In this document: positions 1 through 9,029 of the stretch, in pieces
How the letters are laid out: every line of letters starts with the position of its first letter
Position numbering within the stretch: position 1 is the stretch's first letter
NCBI GenBank assembly: GCA_046291695.1
Contig: JBKBSO010000006.1
Location: 1-64,000 of the forward strand
Direction: 5' to 3'
DNA from: PNNG01 sp046291695
Lineage (GTDB): Bacteria > Bacteroidota > Bacteroidia > UBA7662
Length of the DNA: 64,000 nucleotides
Notes under the pieces: generated by a model
The model's database searches: none
Seen by the model: only the letters and a program-made list of their open reading frames with translations
Told to the model about the DNA's origin: nothing
Translations under genes and position numbers: made by a program

Positions 1-279
1 TTTGGCGAAAATCTCTTCCAGAGGCTTGCAATAGCACTTTCAAGCTCTAACTTGCAATCTTGCGGATGAGCAGAAAATTTAATATTAAAATTGACGAGAC
101 GTTATAATCTATTGAGTAGGCTGCTCAATATTGAAGCACCTGTTTCGTCGCTCGGGCTGCGCCGAGCTATCCGGGATTCGGAGTGCTAACAGGCCGACCG
201 CAGTGTCGTTAGCCCGCGAGCGAAGCGAGTGCTCTACAGCGCAAAGCGCGTTCCCCCGTGAGCGTCAACGAACAGCCCC
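1..279. other. Left-edge non-coding stretch with a fragment of the dispersed GAGCGAAGCGAG repeat
   Basis: I see no convincing gene here. Around 211-236 the sequence contains gagcgaagcgagtgctct, close to the unit (gagcgaagcgagtggtct) that recurs in the intergenic blocks near 9.3, 18.2 and 18.8 kb, so this looks like another degenerate member of that repeat family. The rest is GC-rich and without clear hairpin terminators. Confidence 0.4.
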
Positions 280-807
280 CTAATCAGTAAGCTCTACTGC
301 CTCAGGATCGGCCTCCGCCTTTTCTCCCGCCTTTTGCAGCTTACGCGAAAGAAATACCAGCATAATCATCACCAGGATAAGCAGGATTGCCCGGGGATTT
401 TTGAGTAGTAATTCTGGCTGTCGCCAACTCAATTTGTTTTTTTTACCCCTTTTGGCTGGCTTTACCTCCAAACGAGTCGCCTTAAGGATGAGCGAAGCAC
501 CTTCCTTAGTGGGTAATTTTTCCGCGATTTGATCTACAAGCTGAACGATTTTCCGTTTGTTCGCTTCATCATCTGATGCCTTAAGGGCTGCAATGGTAAA
601 ATCGCTTAATACCTCTTTGGCTCTTGCACCCATCGATTCAGCGACATCTGGTTGGTCAACTTCAAGGCCCTCTAACGACCGGTAAATGGCCAGAAGTTCG
701 ATATAAACCCTGTAAGGTGTTTTGATGCTGGGTAGATTGTCCATTTTACTAGTCGAAATACCCGCTGAAGTTAAAAAAAGCGCGCTTATCCACAAAATAA
801 GGTGCAT
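280..807 (-). CDS. Hypothetical protein with signal peptide and C-terminal membrane anchor
   Basis: 175 residues of unknown family. The first ~18 residues (MHLILWISALFLTSAG) look like a signal peptide. Residues ~20-125 are charged and mostly helical in composition. A basic stretch (KPAKRGKKNKLSWRQ) precedes one strong transmembrane segment at ~139-155 (AILLILVMIMLVFL), followed by a short acidic tail. The topology suggests a periplasmic helical domain anchored in the inner membrane with the acidic tail in the cytoplasm. It is divergent from the beta-barrel gene at 867, with only 59 bp between the two start codons, so the two may share a regulatory region. I do not recognise a family and assign no function. 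Confidence 0.6.
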   Translation of the reverse strand: MHLILWISALFLTSAGISTSKMDNLPSIKTPYRVYIELLAIYRSLEGLEVDQPDVAESMGARAKEVLSDFTIAALKASDDEANKRKIVQLVDQIAEKLPTKEGASLILKATRLEVKPAKRGKKNKLSWRQPELLLKNPRAILLILVMIMLVFLSRKLQKAGEKAEADPEAVELTD

Positions 808-866
808 AATTAATACTATCTATAACTAAAATAATCTGTAAATTTATACAACCAAAAATCTGTTAT

Positions 867-1580
867 ATGAAAAAGGTATTATTGATTACAGCAATTGCGC
901 TCTTTCTGAACGAAGGAGTGAGTGCACAAAAGGCGGCTTCTGGGGATTTAACCCTGGAGGGTCAGGTATCCTTATGGGGTCCCACGCAGGTGGTAGCCCC
1001 CATCATCAGAGCAAGGTATTTTTTGAGCGATGATTTAGCGGCCCGCGTGCAGTTGGGTTATTTCAGCAATTCATCAACCACAAATTTTGCTGAAAATCCA
1101 GACGGCACAGGTGGAACAGGTAGCGTTACCCGTACTAACTCCTTGTTCGATTTACGCTTAGGGGCTGAGAAGCATTTTGGCGAAAACGACCGTTTTTCGC
1201 CCTATTTCGGGGCTGAATTTATGTTTGGTATTGGATCAGCCACCGAAAGTTGGAGCAATGCTGCTGGCTTGGGGGGTGGTTATGATGCCAACACGAGTGC
1301 AACCATTACCGGAGGTTGGGGACCCGGTGGAAATCCCCAGTATGCCCCCGGCAGCCGTATCGGACTCAACTTGATTGTAGGTGCCGATTATTACATTTTC
1401 GAACAATTGTACGTAGGTGCTGAATTTGGCTATGGCTTTATGAGCCTGTCGGGTAGTGACGAGGTAGCTGAAGTAAGCGTCGGAGGCACAACCAACAAAT
1501 TTGTATCACCCGGCGGTTCAAGCAACTCCCTGGGTATGTACAATATGGTAGGTGGGCTGAGGGTTGGTATGAAGTTCTAA
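867..1580 (+). CDS. Outer-membrane beta-barrel protein (OmpW/OmpX-like size class)
   Basis: 237 residues. An N-terminal signal peptide of about 20 residues ends at VSAQ. The rest alternates polar and aromatic/hydrophobic residues, as in transmembrane beta strands (for example RYFLSDDLAARVQLGYFSN, RLGAEKHFGE, LIVGADYYIFEQLYVGAEFGYGF), and it ends on a terminal strand with a final Phe (LRVGMKF), the usual BAM recognition end. Length and strand pattern fit an 8-stranded barrel of the kind annotated in Bacteroidota as outer membrane beta-barrel protein. Long Gly/Thr/Ser loops (residues ~75-95 and ~135-160) are probably extracellular. A hairpin terminator follows immediately. The substrate, if any, cannot be told from sequence. 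Confidence 0.8.
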   Translation: MKKVLLITAIALFLNEGVSAQKAASGDLTLEGQVSLWGPTQVVAPIIRARYFLSDDLAARVQLGYFSNSSTTNFAENPDGTGGTGSVTRTNSLFDLRLGAEKHFGENDRFSPYFGAEFMFGIGSATESWSNAAGLGGGYDANTSATITGGWGPGGNPQYAPGSRIGLNLIVGADYYIFEQLYVGAEFGYGFMSLSGSDEVAEVSVGGTTNKFVSPGGSSNSLGMYNMVGGLRVGMKF

Positions 1581-1596
1581 ACCTCCCTTTTCGTCG

Positions 1597-1628
1597 AAAA
1601 AAAAGCCGGTTATACAATCGGCTTTTTT
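1597..1628 (+). terminator. Rho-independent terminator after the beta-barrel gene
   Basis: An AAAAGCCG / CGGCTTTT stem with a loop of about 10 nt, followed by a T run, 17 bp after the stop codon at 1580. The preceding A run would let it work in either direction. Confidence 0.8.
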
Positions 1629-1774
1629 TATCTTTTTTTTTGACGAGGTTTTGTACATCGCCATCATGTTCAGTTGAGGTCACTTGCCCAGCTTCCTTGG
1701 CTCCACGTGAATGTTTCTTGTTGTACGCCACACGCGGCAGGCTCACTTCCGGAACAAAATTGCTTTCGAAATTG

Positions 1775-1782
1775 TACTTTTG
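1775..1782 (+). promoter_or_regulatory. Candidate Bacteroidota -7 element TACTTTTG next to the TonB receptor start
   Basis: Exact match to the Bacteroidota -7 consensus TAnnTTTG. It ends 5 bp before the likely GTG start of the TonB receptor, so a transcript initiated from it would be leaderless or nearly so. I see no good TTTG -33 element at the usual ~19-bp spacing, so this may be chance. Confidence 0.3.
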
Positions 1783-1787
1783 CAATC

Positions 1788-4139
1788 GTGTTGCAAAAAC
1801 AACTTTTATATTTTCTGCTTTTTTGCTGGTTAAGTCCGGTTACATTGCATGCACAACATGTGTTAAGCGGTCAGGTGGTAGATAATCAGGGTCGGCAATT
1901 ACCAGGTGCCAGCGTACTCATCCACGAATTACAAAAAGGTCGGATTGCCGATGGGCATGGTAATTTTGAATTTAATAACCTGAAACCCGGACATTACCAT
2001 TTGCATGTGCATTATCTAGGATATGAAGCGCAGCGAATTGATGTTGAAATTACCCAGAACATGCAATTGAGGGTGTTGTTAAATTCCTCGCATTTGGAAT
2101 TGCGCGAAGTATTGGTAGAAAACGACCTGACGCGCGCCAACGAAGAACAGCTAACCCAAAGTACCGACATTGTAAGCGAAGCCCAAATCAGGAAATACGC
2201 CGGACTCACGCTCATGCAAAGCCTCGAGCGATTACCCGGCATTCAAACGATCAACACCGGCATTGGCATTTCGAAACCCGTTATCCGGGGCATGAGCTTT
2301 AATCGGGTAGTGGTGGCCGAAAATGGCATCAAGCAAGAAGGGCAGCAATGGGGAATTGATCATGGGCTTGAACTTGATCAGTTTAATGTAGGACGGATAG
2401 AAGTGCTAAAGGGCCCTGCCTCTTTGCTCTATGGCTCTGATGCCATGGCCGGCGTTATTCAGATTAAACCCCGCATTTTCCCGGCTGAGGATACCGTTCA
2501 GGGCAGCATTACCCTGCTCGGACGCACCGTGAACGACCATATTGGCACCTCAGCTGCTGTGGAAGGCCATCGGGCCTATGGGCTGGTGTACCGCATGCGG
2601 TTAACGGCCCACAGCTATGGCGATTATAAATTGCCTGCAGATAGTTTCCAATACAACCGCTTTGTGATTCCCATTCCCAACGCAAAGCTTGAGAACACCG
2701 CGGGAGAGGAACTTCACCTGAGCGGCGCCATCGGCATCAATAAAAAATGGGGTTACAGCCACATCAACCTCAGCAGCTTCGATCAAAACATCGGCTTTTT
2801 TCCGGGTGCCATTGGCCGGCCCCTCGGCTACCGGGTGGTCGACGATGGGAATAGCCGCAATATCGCCCTGCCTAGCCAACGCATCAGGCACTATAAGCTG
2901 AGCTCGAACAGCAGTGTTATTCTGGGCAAAAACTGGCTGGAGCTCGATTTGGGCTATCAACTTAACCGACGCGAGGAGCTATCGGCACCACACGCCCACG
3001 GTCGCCCCTTGCTCGACAGTAGCAACACCTTAGCCCACGGTATGGACCTGAGCACCTGGAGCTATAATGCCCGTTATCATCTAAAGCTAGATAGTGTGCG
3101 CACCCTCATTCTGGGTGGTAGCGGACAATACCAAACCAATCGCATCGATGGTTTTGAGTTCCTGATCCCCGATTTTGATGCCTGGCAAGCGGGTGCTTTT
3201 GCCCTGTTGCAATGGCAGCTGCGCCCCAATTTTTTCACCAATGCAGGCTTGCGTTACGATATAGGCGGCATTCGTTCGGCAGCCTATCGCGAGAGCCTCA
3301 TCATTCAAGGGGAGCTCATCGACCGGCAGCGGGCACCGGAGCTCGACCGCTTCTTCCATAATTTTTCAGGTGCTGTGGGCATGAGCTGGATGGCCAGTAA
3401 AAGCTTGAACTTTAAGGCCAATTTGGGCAGCAGTTTCCGCCTGCCCACCGTGGCTGAGCTCAGCAGCAATGGTGTACACCACGGCAGCTTCCGTCACGAA
3501 CAAGGCGACAGTAGCCTCATGCCCGAGCGTGGCTGGCAAATTGACCTGGCTGCCCAGTACCGCACATCGCGCTGGCAATTGAAATTTAGTCCCTATTTTA
3601 ATTATTTCAGCAATTACATCTACCTCCGCCCAACCGGACAGTTCACCTTTTTGCCAGAAGGCGGACAAATTTTCCGTTACGAACAGGGCGAAGTGCTACA
3701 TACCGGTACCGAAATTCAGCTGGAGTACCACCTGCTCGAAAACCTGCACCTGGGCTTGGTGGGCGAATATGTGTGGATGCTCAATATGAGTACCTGGGTA
3801 CCTCTGCCTTGGACCCCGCCTGCCAGCCTCATTTGGGAAGTAGAATACCAGTTTAAAAAGGGGCCAAAGTGGCTAAAACTTCCTTATGTAGGCCTAGACT
3901 GGCGCTGGGTGGCTGCCCAAAACCGTGTTGACCGCAACGAAGCGCCTACCCCCGCCTACCAACTCCTGCAACTGCAAGCCGGTGGAAACTTTAAGCTGGG
4001 CAAGCAGCAGTTGCAAGCACGATTAATGGCTAACAACCTGTTGAATGCACGCTATTTTAATCACCTGAGCCGCTACCGCCTCATCAATTTACCCGAGCCA
4101 CGACGCAATTTGCAAGCGGTTTTGAGTTGGTATTTTTAG
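1788..4139 (+). CDS. TonB-dependent outer-membrane receptor with N-terminal carboxypeptidase-like domain
   Basis: About 783 residues from the GTG at 1788. The reading frame is open further upstream (1674), but the signal peptide LLYFLLFCWLSPVTLHAQ lies just after this GTG, and a TTG at 1791 is the other choice. Order: signal peptide; CarboxypepD_reg-like domain (SGQVVDNQGRQLPGASVLI, then GHGNFEFNNLKPGHY); TonB plug (SLERLPGIQTINTG, KPVIRGMSFNRVVV, RIEVLKGPASLLYGSDAM); then a large beta-barrel ending in LSWYF. These receptors import metal chelates, cofactors or oligomers using TonB-ExbBD energy. Many His residues (YHLHVHY, APHAHGR, GVHHGSFRHE) would suit a metal substrate, but that is only a hint. 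The stop codon is 4 bp from the stop of the convergent T9SS gene. Confidence 0.88.
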   Translation: MLQKQLLYFLLFCWLSPVTLHAQHVLSGQVVDNQGRQLPGASVLIHELQKGRIADGHGNFEFNNLKPGHYHLHVHYLGYEAQRIDVEITQNMQLRVLLNSSHLELREVLVENDLTRANEEQLTQSTDIVSEAQIRKYAGLTLMQSLERLPGIQTINTGIGISKPVIRGMSFNRVVVAENGIKQEGQQWGIDHGLELDQFNVGRIEVLKGPASLLYGSDAMAGVIQIKPRIFPAEDTVQGSITLLGRTVNDHIGTSAAVEGHRAYGLVYRMRLTAHSYGDYKLPADSFQYNRFVIPIPNAKLENTAGEELHLSGAIGINKKWGYSHINLSSFDQNIGFFPGAIGRPLGYRVVDDGNSRNIALPSQRIRHYKLSSNSSVILGKNWLELDLGYQLNRREELSAPHAHGRPLLDSSNTLAHGMDLSTWSYNARYHLKLDSVRTLILGGSGQYQTNRIDGFEFLIPDFDAWQAGAFALLQWQLRPNFFTNAGLRYDIGGIRSAAYRESLIIQGELIDRQRAPELDRFFHNFSGAVGMSWMASKSLNFKANLGSSFRLPTVAELSSNGVHHGSFRHEQGDSSLMPERGWQIDLAAQYRTSRWQLKFSPYFNYFSNYIYLRPTGQFTFLPEGGQIFRYEQGEVLHTGTEIQLEYHLLENLHLGLVGEYVWMLNMSTWVPLPWTPPASLIWEVEYQFKKGPKWLKLPYVGLDWRWVAAQNRVDRNEAPTPAYQLLQLQAGGNFKLGKQQLQARLMANNLLNARYFNHLSRYRLINLPEPRRNLQAVLSWYF

Positions 4140-4143
4140 CGGA

Positions 4144-6318
4144 CTAATACTTGATCCACCGCAAAAATTGCACTTGCTCCCCGGCCTGTAGCTGCACGAA
4201 ATAAACCCCTGCCGGCAAATCGGGTAACTGCAAAGGCAAGGCATGGCTACCCGCTTCTAAATGGCTCTTGTGGCTGTATACCAGCTGACCTTGCATATTA
4301 CGTATGCTGCTTTCCACCAGGCTAGGTGTTGTTAAAGCGAACGCGAGGGTTGTTTGCGCTCCCGATGGATTGGGATACAGCCGCAGCTGTTCCAATGGCT
4401 TTTGTGCCCTGATGCTGGCAGGTAAATCGGCGCAACTCGCCAATTCGAAACAAAAATCATCAATGGCAGCACCTTCGCCTAAACCAACATCATCTGATGC
4501 AAAACGGAAACGCAATTTTAAATCACCGCTAAATGGCGCTTTGAATACCTGTTCTTGTGTATAGTATTGGCCCATGGAGCCACCGGTCCAACCCAAGCCC
4601 ATATTTATGGGGCTTTGTGTGATATCGCGCAAAGCAAAAACCATATTGTTGTACCAACTCATGTTTACGGTATCTACACTGCCCATGGTTTGCCAGTTGC
4701 CCAATTGATTTTGCATTTCAATGGTAAACCCATCTCCCCACAATGGAGGGTAAGTAGGATTATTTTGAAAAAAATCAAACATCCAATTGGCCTTAAAACT
4801 TATGCGGTAGCAGCTGTCTTTTGTAACCTGAATAACGGGGCCATACAAGGCAGAACTTTCGTGCGGCCGATAATTGCTATCAGGCCCGGTATACCAGGTA
4901 TTTGTGCCCGAAGTGCTACCCTGAACATATTGTTTCTGGGGCAATCCGCTGATCCAGCTTCCCCCATAGCGCAAACTTTCGCTGTGTACTGGCACCCACA
5001 ATTGCTGCGAACCCTCAAAATTATCGCAATACGGAAGCTGTGCCACCGACTTCAGGGCTGGCAGCTGCTCGCAAAGGGTATCGGCCTGACTTACTGCTTG
5101 CCCGTTTAAATGCCCATGTCGCACACATAAAGGTTGATCTTGCGCTTGTATTTGTCGCGAAAAAACCAGCGTGGTATCGCGCATAAAGGGCAGGTTAAGC
5201 ATAAAAAGCTGGCTATCCGGCGATGACTGCGCATTGTGATACATCCAAACCGAACGTAACGTATCGACGCCATGGTTTCGAAGCTGCGCGTGTAACTGCA
5301 GCTGATCGCCCAACATGGGTAATGGAACACTCATATCCAACTGCCGCATTTGGACCCCATTGGGTCGCTTGTTATACACCACCACCTCATCAACTAGACA
5401 GCCGTTGACAGCCAGAGGAGGTCCGAGTGGCAGATATCTATTTTTAGCCTGAAACTCAACTATGATTCGATCAGTCCCGAGCTGTAAGCTATCAATGGCC
5501 CAATCGTAAGTTTGGAAACTTTGGCCGGGACCGCTGGCTTGCAAAGTAGGGCCTATTTGTATGCCATTCACCAATACCCGGAAAAAGCTCAAAAGCTGAT
5601 CTGGATTTGTACCTCCCGCTAGTTGCAATAATTTAAAACGAACACACAGGCTGTCGGTACCCTGATGGTTCACGCGAATGCTTTTTACCGACAAATATTC
5701 AGGATTCCAGGCCTCATCCCAAACATCGGCTGGAACCTGGGTGTTGAAAATGGGTATGAGGCGCGAAGCTGTCATCACCAATAGCTTTTTAGTCGGATTG
5801 TTACTTCCAAAAGGATAATCCATTACAATCGCTGATGCGCTTCCTCTGCTCGCTACGCAAGTAGATGCAAGTTGATTTGGCAGTTCGAAATTTTCGAAAT
5901 AAGGAAGGTTGACCGGGCTGTTTGCGTTGAAGTAAAAATGCAGGGTATCGGTATTTTGTGTTGGAGCTTGCCCATTGCTAACGGCCAGCACTAAGGTGTC
6001 GATACCCGATTGAAACATGATGGGCTGCGAAAACTCAAAGGGCAGCGATTGATTGGGTGAAAGTGGACTGTTGAAACTTTCGCTTTGCCAAGCGGCCTGG
6101 CCGTATTTGTAGGATGCGATAAAGTCGGCGATGCTGCTGCTTCCAACATTTTGCACCATAAACCGTAGCTTTTCGAGACGGGAGAAACTGCAAAAATCGG
6201 CATGAGGGTTCAGTATCGACCTGATTTGTAGGTTGCTTTGGGCTGATAAGGGCTTGGAAAAGCCTGCACAGCAGGCCATCAGCAGCAAGAGGTTTAGAAT
6301 GGTTTTGTAACAATTCAT
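4144..6318 (-). CDS. Large secreted surface protein with T9SS type A sorting domain
   Basis: 724 residues. The signal peptide (~1-27, ending PLSAQ) is followed by a multi-domain extracellular protein. Two modules begin with the similar motifs PYFENFE (~residue 139) and PYCDNFEG (~residue 429), each leading into a Trp/Gly-rich beta-sandwich, similar to the jelly-roll choice-of-anchor/MAM-like domains common in Bacteroidota surface proteins. CARDB-like segments (RFMVQNVGSSSIADF; LQLHAQLRNHGVDTLRSV) precede each module. The last ~80 residues (LRLYPNPSGAQTTLAF through AGVYFVQLQAGEQVQFLRW) are a T9SS C-terminal domain that directs export and surface attachment. No catalytic motif is visible, so adhesion or a structural role is more likely than enzymatic activity. 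Confidence 0.82.
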   Translation of the reverse strand: MNCYKTILNLLLLMACCAGFSKPLSAQSNLQIRSILNPHADFCSFSRLEKLRFMVQNVGSSSIADFIASYKYGQAAWQSESFNSPLSPNQSLPFEFSQPIMFQSGIDTLVLAVSNGQAPTQNTDTLHFYFNANSPVNLPYFENFELPNQLASTCVASRGSASAIVMDYPFGSNNPTKKLLVMTASRLIPIFNTQVPADVWDEAWNPEYLSVKSIRVNHQGTDSLCVRFKLLQLAGGTNPDQLLSFFRVLVNGIQIGPTLQASGPGQSFQTYDWAIDSLQLGTDRIIVEFQAKNRYLPLGPPLAVNGCLVDEVVVYNKRPNGVQMRQLDMSVPLPMLGDQLQLHAQLRNHGVDTLRSVWMYHNAQSSPDSQLFMLNLPFMRDTTLVFSRQIQAQDQPLCVRHGHLNGQAVSQADTLCEQLPALKSVAQLPYCDNFEGSQQLWVPVHSESLRYGGSWISGLPQKQYVQGSTSGTNTWYTGPDSNYRPHESSALYGPVIQVTKDSCYRISFKANWMFDFFQNNPTYPPLWGDGFTIEMQNQLGNWQTMGSVDTVNMSWYNNMVFALRDITQSPINMGLGWTGGSMGQYYTQEQVFKAPFSGDLKLRFRFASDDVGLGEGAAIDDFCFELASCADLPASIRAQKPLEQLRLYPNPSGAQTTLAFALTTPSLVESSIRNMQGQLVYSHKSHLEAGSHALPLQLPDLPAGVYFVQLQAGEQVQFLRWIKY

Positions 6319-6396
6319 GTTGGCAATATAGGTATTGCTAACTGCCCGATTGTCTGATTCAGGTCATATTAGTTTTTGCAACAGGCCCCGCCAAAC

Positions 6397-6585
6397 TTAG
6401 CGCCTTTTTTCTTCGCGCAGGTAATTGAGGTAAAAGGCCAATACAAATAAAAAGCCGGCAAAGCTTACGCTCCCGGCAACAATACGCCATTCAGGCCCTG
6501 TTTGCCAGCTTTGATAGGCGAAATAGCCGGCCAACAGATTAAAGCCGATCAACAAAATGAGGATAATAAGCTGGCGGGTATTCAT
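6397..6585 (-). CDS. Small two-TM membrane protein
   Basis: 62 residues with two hydrophobic helices (LIILILLIGFNLLAGYFAY and VAGSVSFAGFLFVLAFYL) joined by a short polar segment (QSWQTGPEW) and ending in a basic tail (REEKRR), which predicts both termini in the cytoplasm. It has its own ATG and lies 78 bp upstream of the start of the T9SS gene on the same strand. Small proteins like this are common in Bacteroidota and usually uncharacterised. Codon use and clean topology argue it is real. Confidence 0.6.
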   Translation of the reverse strand: MNTRQLIILILLIGFNLLAGYFAYQSWQTGPEWRIVAGSVSFAGFLFVLAFYLNYLREEKRR

Positions 6586-6810
6586 GTTTTTTGGTCAAAG
6601 ATACAAAAGCTGTTGTAGTGCTGGGGTGATTTAGTATGAACCGACATAACTCATCTGCGAAACCAAGTGGCATCAATCATCAGCAGCAAAGCAGTGTGAG
6701 CAGCTTAACAAAATAGGCGATCCTATGGACCGGCTAAACAGGTTGGCATAATGTAGTACTCCCCAATCTTTAGACCGCTAGCTTATTAAAAATGTTCATC
6801 TAACGAGCGT

Positions 6811-7311
6811 TTAATTGTTCAAAAGATTAGCACTGCACGGGATGTACGGTTTTACCGGTGCCAACTTTTCAGATGAATACTCTACAGTAGTATTTGCATT
6901 TAAGTAAAGGAAGGCTCTGAAAAAATGCGCATAGTTTGTATTGTTTTCAATGTCGAAGAACATGACTTTTTTAACAGTTGCAATGGTGGTAATTTGAGGG
7001 TGTCCATGCTCATACCTGTAAGATATTCGGTTAAAGTGGTTGATTTCCTCGATTTTATAGCCGCAAATGCTGCCCGTGATGAGCACCGCGTTGGGGTGCA
7101 GCTGGGCCTGCGCAAAAAACTGCTCGAAAGTCGCTTTGCTTTCGATGAGCTGCGCCAGCTGCGCCTCGTTGAATCCCGTGAGCCAGCTGATTACTTCGTG
7201 CAACTCTGCTACGCTGCGGCCTTTGCGTTCTACTTTGGTTATGTAATGCGGGTAGACTGATGCGAAGGTCATGCTGGCCATCCGCGCGTTGTGTTTAAGA
7301 CTAGGCATCAT
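6811..7311 (-). CDS. DUF2200-like protein with an unusual C-terminal extension
   Basis: 166 residues from the ATG at 7311, chosen because that codon overlaps the stop of the upstream gene (ATGA) and the preceding in-frame residues do not resemble the family. Residues ~10-90 match DUF2200 as I remember it: ASMTFASVYPHYITKVERKGR, then ISWLTGF, FEQFFAQA, HPNAVLITGSICGYKIEEI. Family members usually end about 30 residues later with an Arg-Leu-Asp-Lys helix. Here that helix is absent and replaced by ~75 different residues (from NHFNRISYRYEHG onward). This may be a frameshifted and read-through tail or a genuine extension. Molecular function of DUF2200 is not established. It is co-transcribed with the DUF1801 gene. 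Confidence 0.65.
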   Translation of the reverse strand: MMPSLKHNARMASMTFASVYPHYITKVERKGRSVAELHEVISWLTGFNEAQLAQLIESKATFEQFFAQAQLHPNAVLITGSICGYKIEEINHFNRISYRYEHGHPQITTIATVKKVMFFDIENNTNYAHFFRAFLYLNANTTVEYSSEKLAPVKPYIPCSANLLNN

Positions 7312-7703
7312 GGGTTTATTTTTTCGAGTTTGCCTTTGCGTTTGATGAGGTTTTTGTAGTCCCACTGAATGCTCCTTGCCTTCTGCAAACAGCTTTGCAC
7401 CGCCTCGGGCTCAATCTCTTCAACCGAATTGTAAAAAACCGACGCATCCTTAAATTTCCCGCCGCGCACATTCAACAGCGCTTCGTCAAAATCGGCCCCG
7501 CTCCAAAACATCAGCCGGATGCCCTTTTTTTGCTTGCTGTAACCCACCACGGGATTGTCCTCCAAAAACCAAACCGGGTGCGCATGCCAAATTTTGCCCT
7601 CGGCCTCAGGCAACGCTGCGGTAATGAGCTCGGCCAAACGTTCGCAAATGGCTTGCTCCTCGGGGGCGAGACTTTGGTGGTAGGGTTGGAGATAGGGTAA
7701 CAT
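7308..7703 (-). CDS. DUF1801 domain protein
   Basis: 131 residues with the DUF1801 pattern: an N-terminal helix, then KIWHAHPVWFLEDNPVVGYSKQ, IRLMFWSGADFDEAL and a C-terminal helix rich in Lys/Arg (LQKARSIQWDYKNLIKRK). DUF1801 proteins are small cytoplasmic proteins, some related to frataxin-like folds, often encoded near other stress or DUF genes. The biochemical role is unknown. Its stop overlaps the start of the DUF2200 gene (ATGA), so the two form an operon. ATG start at 7703. Confidence 0.75.
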   Translation of the reverse strand: MLPYLQPYHQSLAPEEQAICERLAELITAALPEAEGKIWHAHPVWFLEDNPVVGYSKQKKGIRLMFWSGADFDEALLNVRGGKFKDASVFYNSVEEIEPEAVQSCLQKARSIQWDYKNLIKRKGKLEKINP

Positions 7704-7721
7704 AGAATGAAGCTTTACTAT

Positions 7722-8993
7722 TTAGTTTCTAAGGCAGCCAATGGGAACTACCCAAATGCCATCCAACCGCTTATAGACCATGCCCCCGCCGGTAAGCACC
7801 ATCAAAAATGCAGGACTTCCCATGGTTTCAGCATTTACCCGATCGCGTAGAGCAAGTAGGTTTTTAGCGGCTTCTTCAATTTGTTTTTGACCTAGTTTTA
7901 CTTCTACAGCAGCCCAACGGCCGTCTCTCAAACGAATGATGAGGGCGGCTTCAAGGCCACTTTTGTCTCTGTAATGAAACACATCACCATCGTTGGCTTG
8001 GGCATATATGCGTACATCCCGCGTGCAAAGCGATTCAAACAAAAAGCCAAAATATTCAAAATCTTGCAATAAGCCTTCTGGGTCAAGGCGCATGATGGCT
8101 GTAGCTAGCGATGGATCTACGAAGTGGCGCTTTTCGGAGGTGCGAATGGCGGTTTTGGAGCGTAAAGAGGGTTGCCAAGCAGGCAAATCTTCCACCACAA
8201 AAATGCGGCGCAAGGCGTTGATGTACGATGCAATGGTTTTGTCTGAAATGCTATTGTCGGTAGCTTCAATGTCCTGTTTGATGGTTTGATAATTGGCAGT
8301 AGTAGCCATATTTCGGGCCAACGACCGCAGCAACAAACGCACGCGTTCTGGATTTTTTTCTACCTCGTCTACAGCCGATACATCGTAGTTTAACACCGAT
8401 TCTACATAATCGGTGGCCATGCGCAAGGCGGGTTTTGGTGGCAAAGCAATGCTGGCAGGCCAACCTCCACGGCACAAGGCAAAGGCTATTTTTTCGATCG
8501 AAAGGGGAGATAGGGCACCTGCATCCGACTGCGTGCCGTCGAAAAGAGCTGCTAATGAAATGTCGCCGGTTGATTCTTCGGATTCGAACAAACTCATCGG
8601 CCGCATTTTGATACGTGCTATTCTACCAGTGCCAGTATGGGCAGTGGTGTTATCGAGTGGTACAGCCGATCCAGTGAGGACAAACTGCCCAGGAGTGTTT
8701 CTTTGGTCTACTTCAAACCGGACTGCATCCCATAAAACGGGGGCCATTTGCCATTCGTCGAGTAGGCGTGGTGTTGCTCCTTTGAGTAAGAGCGATGGCT
8801 TGGTGTCGGCCATAGCGAGGTAGGTGCTGCTGTTGTCGGGATCTTGCATATAAATAACACTCCGCGCTGCTTCTGTGGCGGTACGTGTTTTACCACACCA
8901 TTTGGCACCTTCTACCAATACGGCTCCGGCCGACTGCAATGCAAGTTGCAATTCGGGATCCGCCAAGCGCTTTTTGTATTCCTTTTTTTGCAT
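7722..8993 (-). CDS. AAA ATPase with C-terminal DUF4143 domain
   Basis: 423 residues from the ATG at 8993. An in-frame ATG at 9047 would add 18 residues encoded inside the upstream tandem repeat, but the family normally begins right at this point (EYKKRLADPELQLALQ). Walker A is EGAKWCGKTRT, Walker B is LLDEWQ, and an arginine-rich sensor region follows the VLTGSAVP segment. The DUF4143 part, from about residue 210 (NYDVSAVDEVEKNPERVRLLLR), ends in a nuclease-like fold segment (ALIIRLRDGRWAAVEVKLG). Such ATPases are numerous in anaerobes and Bacteroidota and their function is unclear. The E-V-K motif resembles PD-(D/E)xK nucleases. The gene is 18 bp upstream of the DUF1801 start on the same strand. 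Confidence 0.85.
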   Translation of the reverse strand: MQKKEYKKRLADPELQLALQSAGAVLVEGAKWCGKTRTATEAARSVIYMQDPDNSSTYLAMADTKPSLLLKGATPRLLDEWQMAPVLWDAVRFEVDQRNTPGQFVLTGSAVPLDNTTAHTGTGRIARIKMRPMSLFESEESTGDISLAALFDGTQSDAGALSPLSIEKIAFALCRGGWPASIALPPKPALRMATDYVESVLNYDVSAVDEVEKNPERVRLLLRSLARNMATTANYQTIKQDIEATDNSISDKTIASYINALRRIFVVEDLPAWQPSLRSKTAIRTSEKRHFVDPSLATAIMRLDPEGLLQDFEYFGFLFESLCTRDVRIYAQANDGDVFHYRDKSGLEAALIIRLRDGRWAAVEVKLGQKQIEEAAKNLLALRDRVNAETMGSPAFLMVLTGGGMVYKRLDGIWVVPIGCLRN

Positions 8994-9029
8994 GTGGGGA
9001 GGCCTTTCTGGCAACAAAGTTAATACAAT

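Noticed and set aside
1438..1785. 115-codon minus-strand frame
   Set aside because: Antisense shadow of the beta-barrel gene and its terminator.
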